Shown here: positions 23,514-32,372 of the stretch, piece by piece
Layout of the letters: every line of letters begins with the position of its first letter
Numbering within the stretch: position 1 is the first letter of the stretch
Assembly: GCA_964578605.1 (NCBI GenBank)
Contig: CAZODO010000005.1
Span: 1-64,000 of the forward strand
Direction: 5' to 3'
DNA length: 64,000 nucleotides
DNA from: JAXMHN01 sp964578605
GTDB lineage: Bacteria; Verrucomicrobiota; Verrucomicrobiia; Limisphaerales; SIBE01
Made by a program: the position numbers and the translations under genes
The notes under the pieces: model-generated
What the model saw: the letters and a program-made list of their open reading frames with translations, nothing else
The model's database searches: none
Told to the model about the DNA's origin: nothing

Positions 23514-25880
23514 CTACTCGCCAGCTTCGGGCGATACGCGCCACGGGTGCGCATACGGCCCCATCTCCGTCAGCGGAATAGGGTCGATCAAAGCCCGTCG
23601 GAGCTTGGAATCCTGGAAATCGCCTGAAAGCAATCCGGCCGGGGCTGCCCCAGGGTTGTTCACCAGGAGGAATGAGCGGTTCGAGCCGTTGTCTCTTAGG
23701 AACACGTTCTTGCAGCCGAAGAGCACATTGCGGCTGATGAAGTTCACGTTGGGCTCGGATTTCAGATGAGCCAGGGCGGGATAACGGGTCGAGTACGGTT
23801 CCCTTCCAGCCTGGTCGGCGAAGGATTCGGTGCTCTTTTCCCAGCGGGCTTTATCCCACGGGGTGAAGCTCACGCCGGCGTGGCAATCGATAAAGACGTT
23901 TCCATCGACGACGTTTTCCTTGCCGCCGTGAATCTGGACGCCGCCGAACAACACCGCGCCACAGCGCTCAAACAGGTTCCCGTGCAGCACGATTTCGGAG
24001 ATCATGTCGTCCAGCCGGATTCCGGCGGCGCCACATTCCGTTCCGCCGGTGATATCGCTCCACCGATTCCAGCGGATCACCACGCCGCGATAGAGGGGGT
24101 TTCCGAACATGTCGATCCCGCCCTGGTCATCAGACTCCTGGACCACGTGCCGGACCTGGTTCAGCTCGATGAGATGATCGTTCCCCTCGATGCGCATGGC
24201 GGAGGAGGGGATGCGCTCGAAGAGGTTATGCGCGATTCGGTTGCCGCATCCATCCATGTGAACCGCGGGCGCGTAAGTTCGCTTGATGCGCGCGATATCG
24301 GACACGGTGCAGTTTTCGACCACGTGGCCGCCCGGAGAAAGGGATTTGCGATCGCCTCCATTCACGCGCATGGCGCCGCAACCCAGGGTGTGCATCTGGC
24401 AGCCAAAGAGGGTGTGGCCCGTGCCGCCTTCCACGATGATGGCATCGCCGCCCAAACGGCGGAGCGTGCACGCTGCGACCAGGCAGTCGGCCCCGCCGGT
24501 AATGCGAAGGCCATCGCCGCGCGCGTCCTGGAAGGTCAAGCCAAGGAGCGCGACGTTCCGGACGTTTTCGAACGTGATGAAGGGCTCTGAGGTGACGCTC
24601 AGGACGATGTTGGCGCGCGCCGGCTCCGTGCCGTCAGCGGGAATCCAGAATATTCGGCCGGCCTGCCGGTCCAGGTACCATTCGCCTGGGCGATCCAGTT
24701 CGCGAAGCACGTTGACGGCGAAGTACCGCTGGCCTTTCCGGTAGCCGTAAGAAGAGTAAGGCTTGGCCAGCGTGAAACTGCCTTGTTCGGCATCGATGGC
24801 GGCGACCTTCTGGTACTCTTCAGACCAGTCCCAGAACCAGTAGCCGTAAAGGCGGACGTCGGATTCATCCACCCAGCGCTTGGCGCGGTCTTCGACAAAG
24901 CGGAACTTGCCATCGCGGCAGCCCTCGATCGAACCCCAGACCTTGAAGGTGTCCTGGCCGAGGATATCGCCGGTGTGCACAAATCCGTCATTGGGCCAGC
25001 GCGCGAGGGTTTGAGGCTGGCCGTCAACGAAGAGCTCGGGGCGGCGCTTGAGGTCGGTGGGGTCGCCCCAGTCGGCGATATGGTTCTCTTTCAAGCTGGC
25101 TTCCAGCACCCGCGCGCGGATGGCGGGGTCCAGTTTCGACACCACGGCGGAATCGCTCACGGAGCGCCAACCCCGCACCGCTCTGCCGCCTTCCAGCACG
25201 ACCGAACCAGGGGGTTGCGCCTGGTAAACGATAGGCGCTTCCGGCATGCCCGAATCTTCCGCGGTCAACCCGAGCGGGGCATCCAGCTGAAAGACGCCCG
25301 CCCGGATGGCGATTTGGGCGCCGCCTTTTGGCAGGGTTCCGCCGTTGGCCCGCTTCAGGGAGCGAACGGCGTCTCGGGCTTTGGCCAGGCTGGCGAATGG
25401 CCTGGATTGCGAGCCGTCGCCGGAATCGTTACCCGCGGGGTCGACGTGGACAACGACTCCGGGCTTCGGCAGCTCCGGCAAGCGCGTTCGAGAAGCTGCA
25501 GGGTCTCTTGCAGGCAAGCCTTTGGCGATGCGCTCGGCTTCGACAAGGCGCCGTTGCGCGATCGTTCGCTGCCATTCGGGAAGGGTGCGGTCCTGCGTGA
25601 TGCGACGCCAGGCCGCTTCGGCGCCAGGCGCGTCCTGCCGGGCGTCGGCGGTTTGGGCCAGGCCCATCAAGGCGAATCCGCGCGCGATTTCTGGCGCTGC
25701 CGTGTCGGCGGCGAGTTCGCCAAAGCCGCGGGCGGCGGCGGCCAGGTTCGCTTCTGCCAGGGCCGCTGCAGCTTCTTCGAGTTTGGGCGCGCTGGGTTGC
25801 GGAGCCCGGTTGGCTCCGAGGCAGGTCCAAACCGTGCACAGGAGAAGGGCCAGAGCCGAGTTGCAGGATGGGGTGATCAT
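23514..25880 (-). CDS. large exported parallel beta-helix protein
   Basis: This 788-residue protein has a signal peptide (ALALLLCTVWTCLGANRA), then an Ala-rich helical segment of about 110 residues resembling short TPR-like repeats (LEEAAAALAEANLAAAARGFGELA). The second part starts VVHVDPAGNDSGDGSQSRPFASLAKARDAVR (about 142-172), the standard entry of right-handed beta-helix proteins, followed by a polysaccharide-lyase-type helix with many GNxxxxxxN turns (ENCTVSDI, GCGNRIAHNLFERI, IRWNRWSDITGG, VDGNVFIDC, SRNVLFGCKNVF). Such proteins bind or cleave polysaccharides; the substrate is unknown. It is a stand-alone leftward gene divergent from panD. Confidence 0.82.
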   Translation of the reverse strand: MITPSCNSALALLLCTVWTCLGANRAPQPSAPKLEEAAAALAEANLAAAARGFGELAADTAAPEIARGFALMGLAQTADARQDAPGAEAAWRRITQDRTLPEWQRTIAQRRLVEAERIAKGLPARDPAASRTRLPELPKPGVVVHVDPAGNDSGDGSQSRPFASLAKARDAVRSLKRANGGTLPKGGAQIAIRAGVFQLDAPLGLTAEDSGMPEAPIVYQAQPPGSVVLEGGRAVRGWRSVSDSAVVSKLDPAIRARVLEASLKENHIADWGDPTDLKRRPELFVDGQPQTLARWPNDGFVHTGDILGQDTFKVWGSIEGCRDGKFRFVEDRAKRWVDESDVRLYGYWFWDWSEEYQKVAAIDAEQGSFTLAKPYSSYGYRKGQRYFAVNVLRELDRPGEWYLDRQAGRIFWIPADGTEPARANIVLSVTSEPFITFENVRNVALLGLTFQDARGDGLRITGGADCLVAACTLRRLGGDAIIVEGGTGHTLFGCQMHTLGCGAMRVNGGDRKSLSPGGHVVENCTVSDIARIKRTYAPAVHMDGCGNRIAHNLFERIPSSAMRIEGNDHLIELNQVRHVVQESDDQGGIDMFGNPLYRGVVIRWNRWSDITGGTECGAAGIRLDDMISEIVLHGNLFERCGAVLFGGVQIHGGKENVVDGNVFIDCHAGVSFTPWDKARWEKSTESFADQAGREPYSTRYPALAHLKSEPNVNFISRNVLFGCKNVFLRDNGSNRSFLLVNNPGAAPAGLLSGDFQDSKLRRALIDPIPLTEMGPYAHPWRVSPEAGE

Positions 25881-26072
25881 TGAGGCGGTTTAACCATTCT
25901 TTCGCTTGAACGTCAACGGTTCTTGGCGGGGGCGCAGCAAGTCTCATTCTGGGCAGGGCGGGTCGGCTCGGCCCGCCGTTGGTGAATGGAATTCCCTATT
26001 CCCAAGGGCGGGCCCGGCGGTCCAGCCTATGGCCGTGATTGACGCGTTCGCTAAAATGCGTCAGTTGTTGGA

Positions 26073-26435
26073 ATGCAGGTTCATCTTTTGAAATCGAAAA
26101 TCCACCGGGCTCAGATCACCGGGGCGCACGTGGATTACGAAGGCAGCCTGACAATCTCGAGTGATCTGATGGAGAAGGTCGGGCTCTACCCGTTTGAGCG
26201 CATCCTGTGCAGCAATCTGGCCAACGGGCACCGGTTTGAAACCTACGCCATCCCCGGACGGAACGGGACAGGCGAGATCATCTTGAACGGCGCGACCGCC
26301 CACCTTGGCAAACCGGGAGATCGGCTGGTCATCATGAGCTTCACCTATGCGGAAGAACCGCTGGCCAAGCGCTGGCAACCGCGTGTGATTGTGCTGGGCG
26401 AAGCCAACAGCATTGTCAGCGAGCGGGGAATCTGA
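26073..26435 (+). CDS. panD: aspartate 1-decarboxylase (pyruvoyl enzyme)
   Basis: 120 residues. The start HLLKSKIHRAQITGAHVDYEGSLTIS shows the self-processing site between G24 and S25, where cleavage turns the serine into the pyruvoyl cofactor. Later motifs: YPFERILCSNLANGHRFETYAI and NGATAHLGKPGDRLVIMSF, with a Tyr (FTYAEEP) near the end. The enzyme makes beta-alanine from L-aspartate for pantothenate and CoA synthesis in the cytoplasm. It lies 50 bp before lpxD; no other pan gene is near. Confidence 0.95.
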   Translation: MQVHLLKSKIHRAQITGAHVDYEGSLTISSDLMEKVGLYPFERILCSNLANGHRFETYAIPGRNGTGEIILNGATAHLGKPGDRLVIMSFTYAEEPLAKRWQPRVIVLGEANSIVSERGI

Positions 26436-26485
26436 CAAAATACAACGGCCCCTTTGCACTCACGGTTCAAGGGCGCCAAGCACTC

Positions 26486-27532
26486 ATGCCATTCACTGCT
26501 GCAGAAATCGCCAGCCAGCTCGGAGGGAAGGTTGTCGGCGACGGATCCATCGTGCTGACCGGGTTCGCCCCGGCCAGCGACGCGGTGCCCGGCGACCTCA
26601 CTTTCGCCGAAAACGAGAAGTACTTTCTCCGCGCTGAGAACAGCGCCGCGGCTGCCGTCCTGGTGGACGGCGTCTATCCGGGGTCGAAGAAGGTCCTGAT
26701 CCAGGTTCCGAACGCGCGGGTCGCGTTCGCGAAGGTGCTCCCGCTCTTCTTTCCTCCCCCCGAGATTCCTGCGGGAACCCACCCTTCGGCCATCGTGGCC
26801 GCCTCGGCGCAAGTGGATCCGACGGCGCATGTGGGTCCCTTCTGTGTGGTGGGCGAGAAGGTTCGAATTGGAGCGCGAACGGTGCTCGAAGCCAGCGTTC
26901 ATGTGGGGGCCGGTTGTCAGGTGGGCAGCGAGACCCATCTCTTCCCGGGGGTAGTGCTCTATGCGGGGACGCGGATTGGGAATAGCGTGCGAATCCACGC
27001 CGGCACGGTAGTGGGCTCGGACGGGTTTGGGTATGTGCTTGATGGCGGGCAGCACCGGAAGGTGGCGCAGATTGGGCATGTGATCATCCAGGATGACGTG
27101 GAGATCGGCGCCAACGTGACGATCGACCGGGGCGCTTTGGGCCCAACGGTCATTGGCAAGGGCACGAAGATCGATAACCTTGTCCAGATTGCCCATAACG
27201 TCGTGGTCGGGGAGAACTGTCTGATCGTCGCGCAGGCGGGGATCGCGGGCAGCACGCGGCTGGGGGATTACGTGACTTTGGCCGGGCAGGTTGGTCTCGC
27301 CGGCCATTTGAAGATCGGCAACCGGGTGATCATTGCCGCGCAATCCGGTGTGATGCACAATATCGACGACGGCGAGAAATGGTTTGGGTCGCCCGCCAGG
27401 CCCGATCGCCAGATGAAAAGACAGGTGCTTGCGATGCAGCAATTGCCCGACTTGATCCGGCGCGTGGCGGAACTTGAGCGCATGCTGGCGCAAGGCTCCG
27501 CAACCGCAGAGCGAACGCCTGAAACGCCTTGA
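26486..27532 (+). CDS. lpxD: UDP-3-O-acylglucosamine N-acyltransferase (lipid A pathway)
   Basis: The protein comprises 348 residues with the three LpxD parts: an N-terminal uridine-binding domain (about 1-95; SQLGGKVVGDGSIVLTGFAPASDA and DLTFAENEKYF), a left-handed beta-helix of hexapeptide repeats (about 105-315), and a C-terminal helix. The catalytic region is DGFGYVLDGGQHRKVAQIGHVIIQDDVEIGANVTIDRG. LpxD adds the second hydroxyacyl chain to UDP-glucosamine in lipid A synthesis. With lptE it supports an LPS outer membrane. It follows panD in the same direction and may be co-transcribed. Confidence 0.93.
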   Translation: MPFTAAEIASQLGGKVVGDGSIVLTGFAPASDAVPGDLTFAENEKYFLRAENSAAAAVLVDGVYPGSKKVLIQVPNARVAFAKVLPLFFPPPEIPAGTHPSAIVAASAQVDPTAHVGPFCVVGEKVRIGARTVLEASVHVGAGCQVGSETHLFPGVVLYAGTRIGNSVRIHAGTVVGSDGFGYVLDGGQHRKVAQIGHVIIQDDVEIGANVTIDRGALGPTVIGKGTKIDNLVQIAHNVVVGENCLIVAQAGIAGSTRLGDYVTLAGQVGLAGHLKIGNRVIIAAQSGVMHNIDDGEKWFGSPARPDRQMKRQVLAMQQLPDLIRRVAELERMLAQGSATAERTPETP

Positions 27533-27567
27533 GCGGGGGATTCCGCTCCGCTGTTCCCTGATGCCCG

Positions 27568-28977
27568 ATGAATCCAACGCTCCAGTGCGGCTTGCATCCG
27601 TCCCTTAGCCCGAAGGTGGCGGCGTTGCGAATGTCCGGGAGCTACGGCGATTCTAAGGCCGTGCAGGCGTTGGTCGCTCGGGCGATTGACGCACTGGCCT
27701 TGGACCCGGCCTTTGTCACTCCCGGAGATCGCGTCGTGCTCAAGCCGAACTGGGTCAAAGAGCATGACGAACGCCACCCCGGTCCCGGGCAATGGGAGCA
27801 TGTCGTCACGCATCCAGCCGTCATCGAAGCAGTCGTCCGGTGGGTCGCCGCGCGGTTGAAGGACAGCGGCTCCATTACCGTATGTGACGCGCCCCAGACG
27901 GATTCCTCGTTCGCCAGGTTGCGGGAGTATTGCGGCCTGGATGCCATGGTGGCGCGGTGCCGGGCCGCGCATCCGGGTGTGCGGATTGAGCTGCTGGATT
28001 TGCGGCCGGAAGAATGGACCGCCCTGGACGGGGTGGTGGTGAGCAAGACAACGCTTCCAGGCGACCCCCTCGGGAGCACCCAGGTCTGCCTCAATGCGGC
28101 AAGTGAGTTTGTCGGATTCCGGGGCGAAGGCCGTCTTTACGGCGCCTCCTACGACATGGAGGAAACCAACCTGCACCACCGCGGAGAGCGCCATGAATAC
28201 CTGCTCTGCCGCACTCCGATGGATGCCGATGTGCTCATCAACCTGCCGAAGCTCAAGACGCATAAGAAAGTGGGCCTGACCTGCGCGCTCAAGAACCTTG
28301 TCGGCATCAACGCCAAGAAGAACTGGCTCCCGCACCATACCGAAGGCACCCCGGATCAAGGGGGAGACCAATTCCCCGCCGCCACCGCCAAGGCCCGGAT
28401 CGAACACGCCTGGATGGGCACGGCCAAACGCTGGCTGAAGGATAGCCCGCGCCTGTCGCGCCTTTTCGTTCCGATAAAGAAGGCGGGCCGTCTTGTTTTC
28501 GGCGACACCCAGAAGGTGGTTCGGTCTGGCAATTGGCATGGAAATGACACCTGCTGGCGCATGGTCATCGATCTGAACAAATGCTTGTTCTTTTTCGATG
28601 GGTCGGGGAGTCGGCGCCAGAAGCCGCTTCGCTACCTGGCCGTGGTGGACGGCATTATCGGGGGTGAGGGCAACGGCCCGATGGCCCCCGATCCAAAACC
28701 GTGTGGCGTCATTCTTGCCGGAACGCATCCCGTCGCGGTGGATTGCGTGGCGGCGACTCTGATGGGGTTTGCGTGGGACCGAATTCCGCTGCTCCAGAAC
28801 AGCTTTCAAACCCGCCAACTTCCTTTCACGCCGTTTGCGTCCGAGGCCATCCAAGTGCTCTCCGATACCCCCCACTGGAACGGCCGGTTGGACGCCATGG
28901 ATTCCGAATTTCGCTTTCGTCCGCATTTCGGCTGGGTGGGGGCGATCGAGCGTGCGCGCGCCGCCAGGACAGCCTAG
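27568..28977 (+). CDS. DUF362 domain protein
   Basis: The predicted product is 469 residues. The DUF362 signature is present: LKPNWVKE early (about 52-59), then DVLINLPKLKTHKKVGLTCALKNLVGINAKKNW (about 221-253) and the C-terminal DGIIGGEGNGPMAPDPKPCGVILAGTHPVAVDCVAATLMGF. Unlike DUF362 ferredoxin fusions, no 4Fe-4S CxxCxxC cluster motif is visible. The N-terminal 20 residues lack a signal peptide. Function of the family is not established; proposals include a kinase-like or metal-related role. It follows lpxD by 35 bp. Confidence 0.82.
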   Translation: MNPTLQCGLHPSLSPKVAALRMSGSYGDSKAVQALVARAIDALALDPAFVTPGDRVVLKPNWVKEHDERHPGPGQWEHVVTHPAVIEAVVRWVAARLKDSGSITVCDAPQTDSSFARLREYCGLDAMVARCRAAHPGVRIELLDLRPEEWTALDGVVVSKTTLPGDPLGSTQVCLNAASEFVGFRGEGRLYGASYDMEETNLHHRGERHEYLLCRTPMDADVLINLPKLKTHKKVGLTCALKNLVGINAKKNWLPHHTEGTPDQGGDQFPAATAKARIEHAWMGTAKRWLKDSPRLSRLFVPIKKAGRLVFGDTQKVVRSGNWHGNDTCWRMVIDLNKCLFFFDGSGSRRQKPLRYLAVVDGIIGGEGNGPMAPDPKPCGVILAGTHPVAVDCVAATLMGFAWDRIPLLQNSFQTRQLPFTPFASEAIQVLSDTPHWNGRLDAMDSEFRFRPHFGWVGAIERARAARTA

Positions 28978-29171
28978 AGCGATCGCCACGGGCGGGTGGG
29001 AAAACCACCTCAACATCGTGCGGCAACCCCGCCCCGAACACGACAGCCCCGCCCAACCCGCAAGCCATCAATCAGGATGCCGGGGCGCAGCCCAATCCCT
29101 GAACAGAGTTCATCCTTGGCAGGAGAATGAGGGGACTTCCTGCGGTTTGTTAACACGCTCGCGCACGTGAA

Positions 29172-30632
29172 CTAACGGCGCGGCGTTCCCTCCAGGATTC
29201 CCACGGGCGCGCGGCGAGGGGCTGCAGACCCGGTCTGGCTGGTTAAGTGGGTGGCCGCGCGACGAAGGAACTCAGTGAGGTAATCGGGAGTGCAGGGCCC
29301 ATAGAAAGACATCAAGCGCGGCTCGTAGCTATTCAGGTGGTAATAACGGGAGGGGATAACGTAGCCGATATAGGCGCCATTGAAGCTCGTCACCGCGGCG
29401 TCAAAACCGCGAGCCTGGAGTGTTTCCCGAATCCCGATCGCCAGTTCGCCGCTGAAGTCGCAGGGCGTGGACATCCACACTGCGCCATTGAGCCGGAGAG
29501 CTTGCACGTGTGCCTCTTCGATGAACGGCGCGATTCGCTTTGCCAACCAAGGCCTGAGGCGGAAGCTATCGCTGACCCGGAACTGCGGCGGCGGGAGGAC
29601 CAGGTCAATTCCAATGGTTCCGAGCGTGACCCTCCGTGTCATGGGTGTCGTGTCGATATGCCCCAGCAGCGTCTGGGCAAGGTCGCGTCCCATTTCCTCC
29701 GCACCGGACAGTTCCTTGGCTGCCATGGGCGACTGGCTTCCAACCGGGCCGGCCAGGAACAGGGCGGTTCCGCCCATGGCCTCCTCCACTGCTCTTTGCC
29801 AAGAGCCGGGGTAATCCCCGCTGAATTCCGTGAAACTCGCGGGCAACACGGTCGCGTGCGCGCCAAAGCTTCCCACCACGCCGCGGGCTCCTTCTTGTTG
29901 CCGGACCACGAGGTAATTGAACGTGCTGTCGACCTGGCCCAGGTTGCCCACCAGCCGATTGCGAACCCGGTCCGGGGCCTTGAATGAACCATGGCCCAAC
30001 GCCGCCGGCTTCAGATCGGTAAACGCCTCGCGAACGGCCTTGACGATCTGATTCGCCCACCACGTTCGAATCCCGGGTTGGAACTCCCCCGCGAAAACCT
30101 CGGCAACAAACTCTTCGCCCCACCCGCCGATGCTCGCATGGGTATGGGTGGCGCCAAAGTAAACCTGCTCGCGGCGCAAGTGCGGGTCGCGCTCCAGGTG
30201 GGTCATTGCCTCGTTGGCGACCTCCACGGGAACGATCAGGGCATCGGTGCTGACCATCACCGCCCGTTCGCTCCCGGCCTGGAAGGCCACAGCTTTGACG
30301 TAAAGGTCGTCATGGATGCCCGTCGCGGGCTGGCCCTTGCGGCTGCCATAGCCCGCCAGCGGCAGGGTGCGGAAATGACCTTTCGCCGGTTCATGGTGCG
30401 GCGCGTTGAGCACCGGGGTGAGGAGCCCTTTCCCAAATCCTGCGGCGAATTCGCCCGTGCTGAGTCGCGAGGCAGCCGCTTGCTGGTCGAGGCGAAGCGC
30501 GGTTTCCTCGTAATAAGGCGCCTTGAAGTAAGGCTGGTAATCGACCGCGTCAAGGCATAAGAGCCCGAGGGTGGCGGCAGCAACTGCCAGCCCCGTTCCC
30601 AGGCGGACCAATGCGCGGCGCAGTTTTGTCAT
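29172..30632 (-). CDS. neutral/alkaline ceramidase N-terminal domain protein (exported)
   Basis: A 486-residue protein with an N-terminal membrane anchor or signal (LVRLGTGLAVAAATLGLLCLDAVDY, about 8-32) and the ceramidase N-domain fold. Visible motifs are AGYGSRKGQPATGIHDDLYVKAVAF (about 92-116), VYFGATHTHASIGGWGEEF (about 156-174; Zn-binding His region) and GSFGAHATVLP, plus DYPGSWQRAVEE. The family hydrolyses ceramide in P. aeruginosa, but the Planctomycetes/Verrucomicrobia members are mostly annotated from this domain alone. This protein lacks the long immunoglobulin-like C-terminal domain of the bacterial enzyme, so true ceramidase activity is uncertain. Confidence 0.78.
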   Translation of the reverse strand: MTKLRRALVRLGTGLAVAAATLGLLCLDAVDYQPYFKAPYYEETALRLDQQAAASRLSTGEFAAGFGKGLLTPVLNAPHHEPAKGHFRTLPLAGYGSRKGQPATGIHDDLYVKAVAFQAGSERAVMVSTDALIVPVEVANEAMTHLERDPHLRREQVYFGATHTHASIGGWGEEFVAEVFAGEFQPGIRTWWANQIVKAVREAFTDLKPAALGHGSFKAPDRVRNRLVGNLGQVDSTFNYLVVRQQEGARGVVGSFGAHATVLPASFTEFSGDYPGSWQRAVEEAMGGTALFLAGPVGSQSPMAAKELSGAEEMGRDLAQTLLGHIDTTPMTRRVTLGTIGIDLVLPPPQFRVSDSFRLRPWLAKRIAPFIEEAHVQALRLNGAVWMSTPCDFSGELAIGIRETLQARGFDAAVTSFNGAYIGYVIPSRYYHLNSYEPRLMSFYGPCTPDYLTEFLRRAATHLTSQTGSAAPRRAPVGILEGTPRR

Positions 30633-30710
30633 GGCGCCAGCCTACCCCAGACGAGGCTGCTGGGGAACCGTCGATTTGGCCGTCCAGCGCCTTCCCTCAA
30701 GCATCCCCGG

Positions 30711-31217
30711 TCACATTCCCAGGCGCTCCAATTGGGCTTGCAGATCGTTCTGGAACGTCAGGAGATCCTGTTGAGAAGGCCGGTACCCTTCCTGGCCCGG
30801 GACAAGTCCCAAACGGCCCAAGTCGTCCAGGTACCATTCCGCGCGGTTGCCATCGCTAAAAGTGACGCTTCCGCTGACCACGGTGCCGGGCCGCGCGAGC
30901 GTGTCGACGCTGACCGAAACGCGTCCTGGCGGGGCTGGCGTGGCCCGTTCGGGAGTTGGGATTGCGGGGCCGGGGCGCGGCGCCTGGCCCGGGGCGGGAC
31001 CTTTTTGGGGAACGGCGAGCTGGGCGGGTTTGGCCGGTTCGATGTCTTTAGGTGTGAGCTTGAGATCATCGACGAGCAGTCGCACGTCCATGTAGGTCAA
31101 ACGCAGTCCAAACTCGGCGCCGAGCCGGGTCTGGATATCCGACAGTTTCAGGCCTTCCGCGATCCACGCGGAGACCGTCTTTCTCTGGGCCTCGTCCAGG
31201 TTGATCATAACATTCAC
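30711..31217 (-). CDS. small proline-rich protein conserved with hisC (unknown)
   Basis: The product is 168 residues in three parts: an N-terminal helical segment (LDEAQRKTVSAWIAEGLKLSDIQTRLGAEFGLRLTYMDVRLLVDDL, about 7-52) resembling a helix-turn-helix-like module, a Pro/Ala-rich linker (about 57-95), and a C-terminal beta-type domain (VSVSVDTLARPGTVVSGSVTFSDGNRAEWYLDDLGRLGL) followed by a helical tail. There is no signal peptide, so it is cytoplasmic. I do not recognise the family. It lies 51 bp after hisC in the same direction and may be co-transcribed. Confidence 0.6.
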   Translation of the reverse strand: MNVMINLDEAQRKTVSAWIAEGLKLSDIQTRLGAEFGLRLTYMDVRLLVDDLKLTPKDIEPAKPAQLAVPQKGPAPGQAPRPGPAIPTPERATPAPPGRVSVSVDTLARPGTVVSGSVTFSDGNRAEWYLDDLGRLGLVPGQEGYRPSQQDLLTFQNDLQAQLERLGM

Positions 31218-31268
31218 TTTCTTTCCGAGATTGGGCTCACGCCAGCGCGTGAGGCAAGGGCAGCGTTT

Positions 31269-32360
31269 CTAGCTCAGGGCCTTTTTCAGCGCCGCCAGGC
31301 ACCGGTCGTTCTCTTCCGGCGTGCCGATCGAGATGCGCACCCACTCGGGCAATTGGTATCCCCCCATGGGCCGCACGATCACTCCCAGGGCCTGCATTTG
31401 GCTGAAAACCTCGCCCCCCTTGCCGACGCGCACCAGGATGAAATTGGCCGTGGAAGGGACGTACTCGAGGTTCATTTCTTTGAAGGCGCTCTCGAAACGC
31501 TTGAGCCCGGCGGCGTTGTTGGACCGGGTGCGCTTCATATGTTCCGTGTCATCCAGGGCCGCCAGGGCGGCGGCTTGTGCCGCGGCGTTGATGTTGAACG
31601 GCTGCCGAATCTTCTCGAGAGCGGCGAGGGTCTCAGGCGTCCCGATCCCGTAGCCGATGCGAAGTCCTGCCAGCCCGTAAATCTTCGAAAAGGTCCGCAT
31701 GAGAAGGAGGTTCGGCCTGGCGCCAGACCGCACGAGCGGCAGCAGATCGATCGGGTCATCCAGGAACTCGATGTAAGCCTCGTCGAGGGCCAGCAGCACG
31801 TGGGGCGGAAGGTTATCGATCAGCCGGGCCAACGCGTCGCGGTCGGCGACGGTGCCGGTCGGATTATTGGGATTGGCGACAAACATGACCCGCGTTTGCG
31901 GAGTCACCGCCGCCAGCATGGCCGCCAGGTCGTGGCCGTAACGAACAGCCGGCACCGTGACCAGCTTGCCGCCAAACAGATGGGTCACGATCGGGTAAAC
32001 CGCGAAGCAAAACTGCGAAACCACCACCTCGGCCCCGGGCGCGAGCAAGGCGTGTCCGATGAATTCGATCACTTCATTGGAGCCATTGCCCAGGATCAAA
32101 TGCGAAGGCGTGACCCCCAGCTTTTCGGCCAGTTTCGCCCTCAGATAAAAGGCGTTGCCATCCGGATAGAGGTGCAATTGGTCCAGCATCTTGCGCAGGG
32201 CAGACAAGGCGCGCGGCGAGGGCCCAAGCGGGTTTTCATTGGAAGCGACCTTGATGATGTCGGCCGCCGGCAGATTCAGCTCGCGGGCGACTTCCTCGAT
32301 GGGGCGGCCGGGCTGATACACCGGGAGGTGATCCAGGGCAGGATTAAAGCAGAGGTCCAT
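31269..32360 (-). CDS. hisC: histidinol-phosphate aminotransferase
   Basis: A 363-residue fold-type I PLP enzyme. Features: NENPLGPSP near the start, GNGSNEVIEFI for the phosphate loop (about 91-101), NPNNPTG (about 164-170), D193 in ALDEAYIEF, and the Schiff-base lysine K226 in RTFSKIYGLAGLRIGYG. The C-terminal VRPMGGYQLPEWVRISIGTPEENDRCLAALK is the HisC ending. It converts imidazole-acetol phosphate to histidinol phosphate in histidine synthesis; related enzymes also make aromatic amino acids. It sits 12 bp after the DRTGG/BioD-like gene, although the two functions have no obvious link. Confidence 0.9.
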   Translation of the reverse strand: MDLCFNPALDHLPVYQPGRPIEEVARELNLPAADIIKVASNENPLGPSPRALSALRKMLDQLHLYPDGNAFYLRAKLAEKLGVTPSHLILGNGSNEVIEFIGHALLAPGAEVVVSQFCFAVYPIVTHLFGGKLVTVPAVRYGHDLAAMLAAVTPQTRVMFVANPNNPTGTVADRDALARLIDNLPPHVLLALDEAYIEFLDDPIDLLPLVRSGARPNLLLMRTFSKIYGLAGLRIGYGIGTPETLAALEKIRQPFNINAAAQAAALAALDDTEHMKRTRSNNAAGLKRFESAFKEMNLEYVPSTANFILVRVGKGGEVFSQMQALGVIVRPMGGYQLPEWVRISIGTPEENDRCLAALKKALS

Positions 32361-32372
32361 AGGGTTTGAGAG

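Noticed and set aside
25957..25977. GGCGGG...CCCGCC hairpin upstream of panD as a regulatory site
   Set aside because: GC-rich inverted repeats of six are expected by chance in this composition and no second copy or function is evident.
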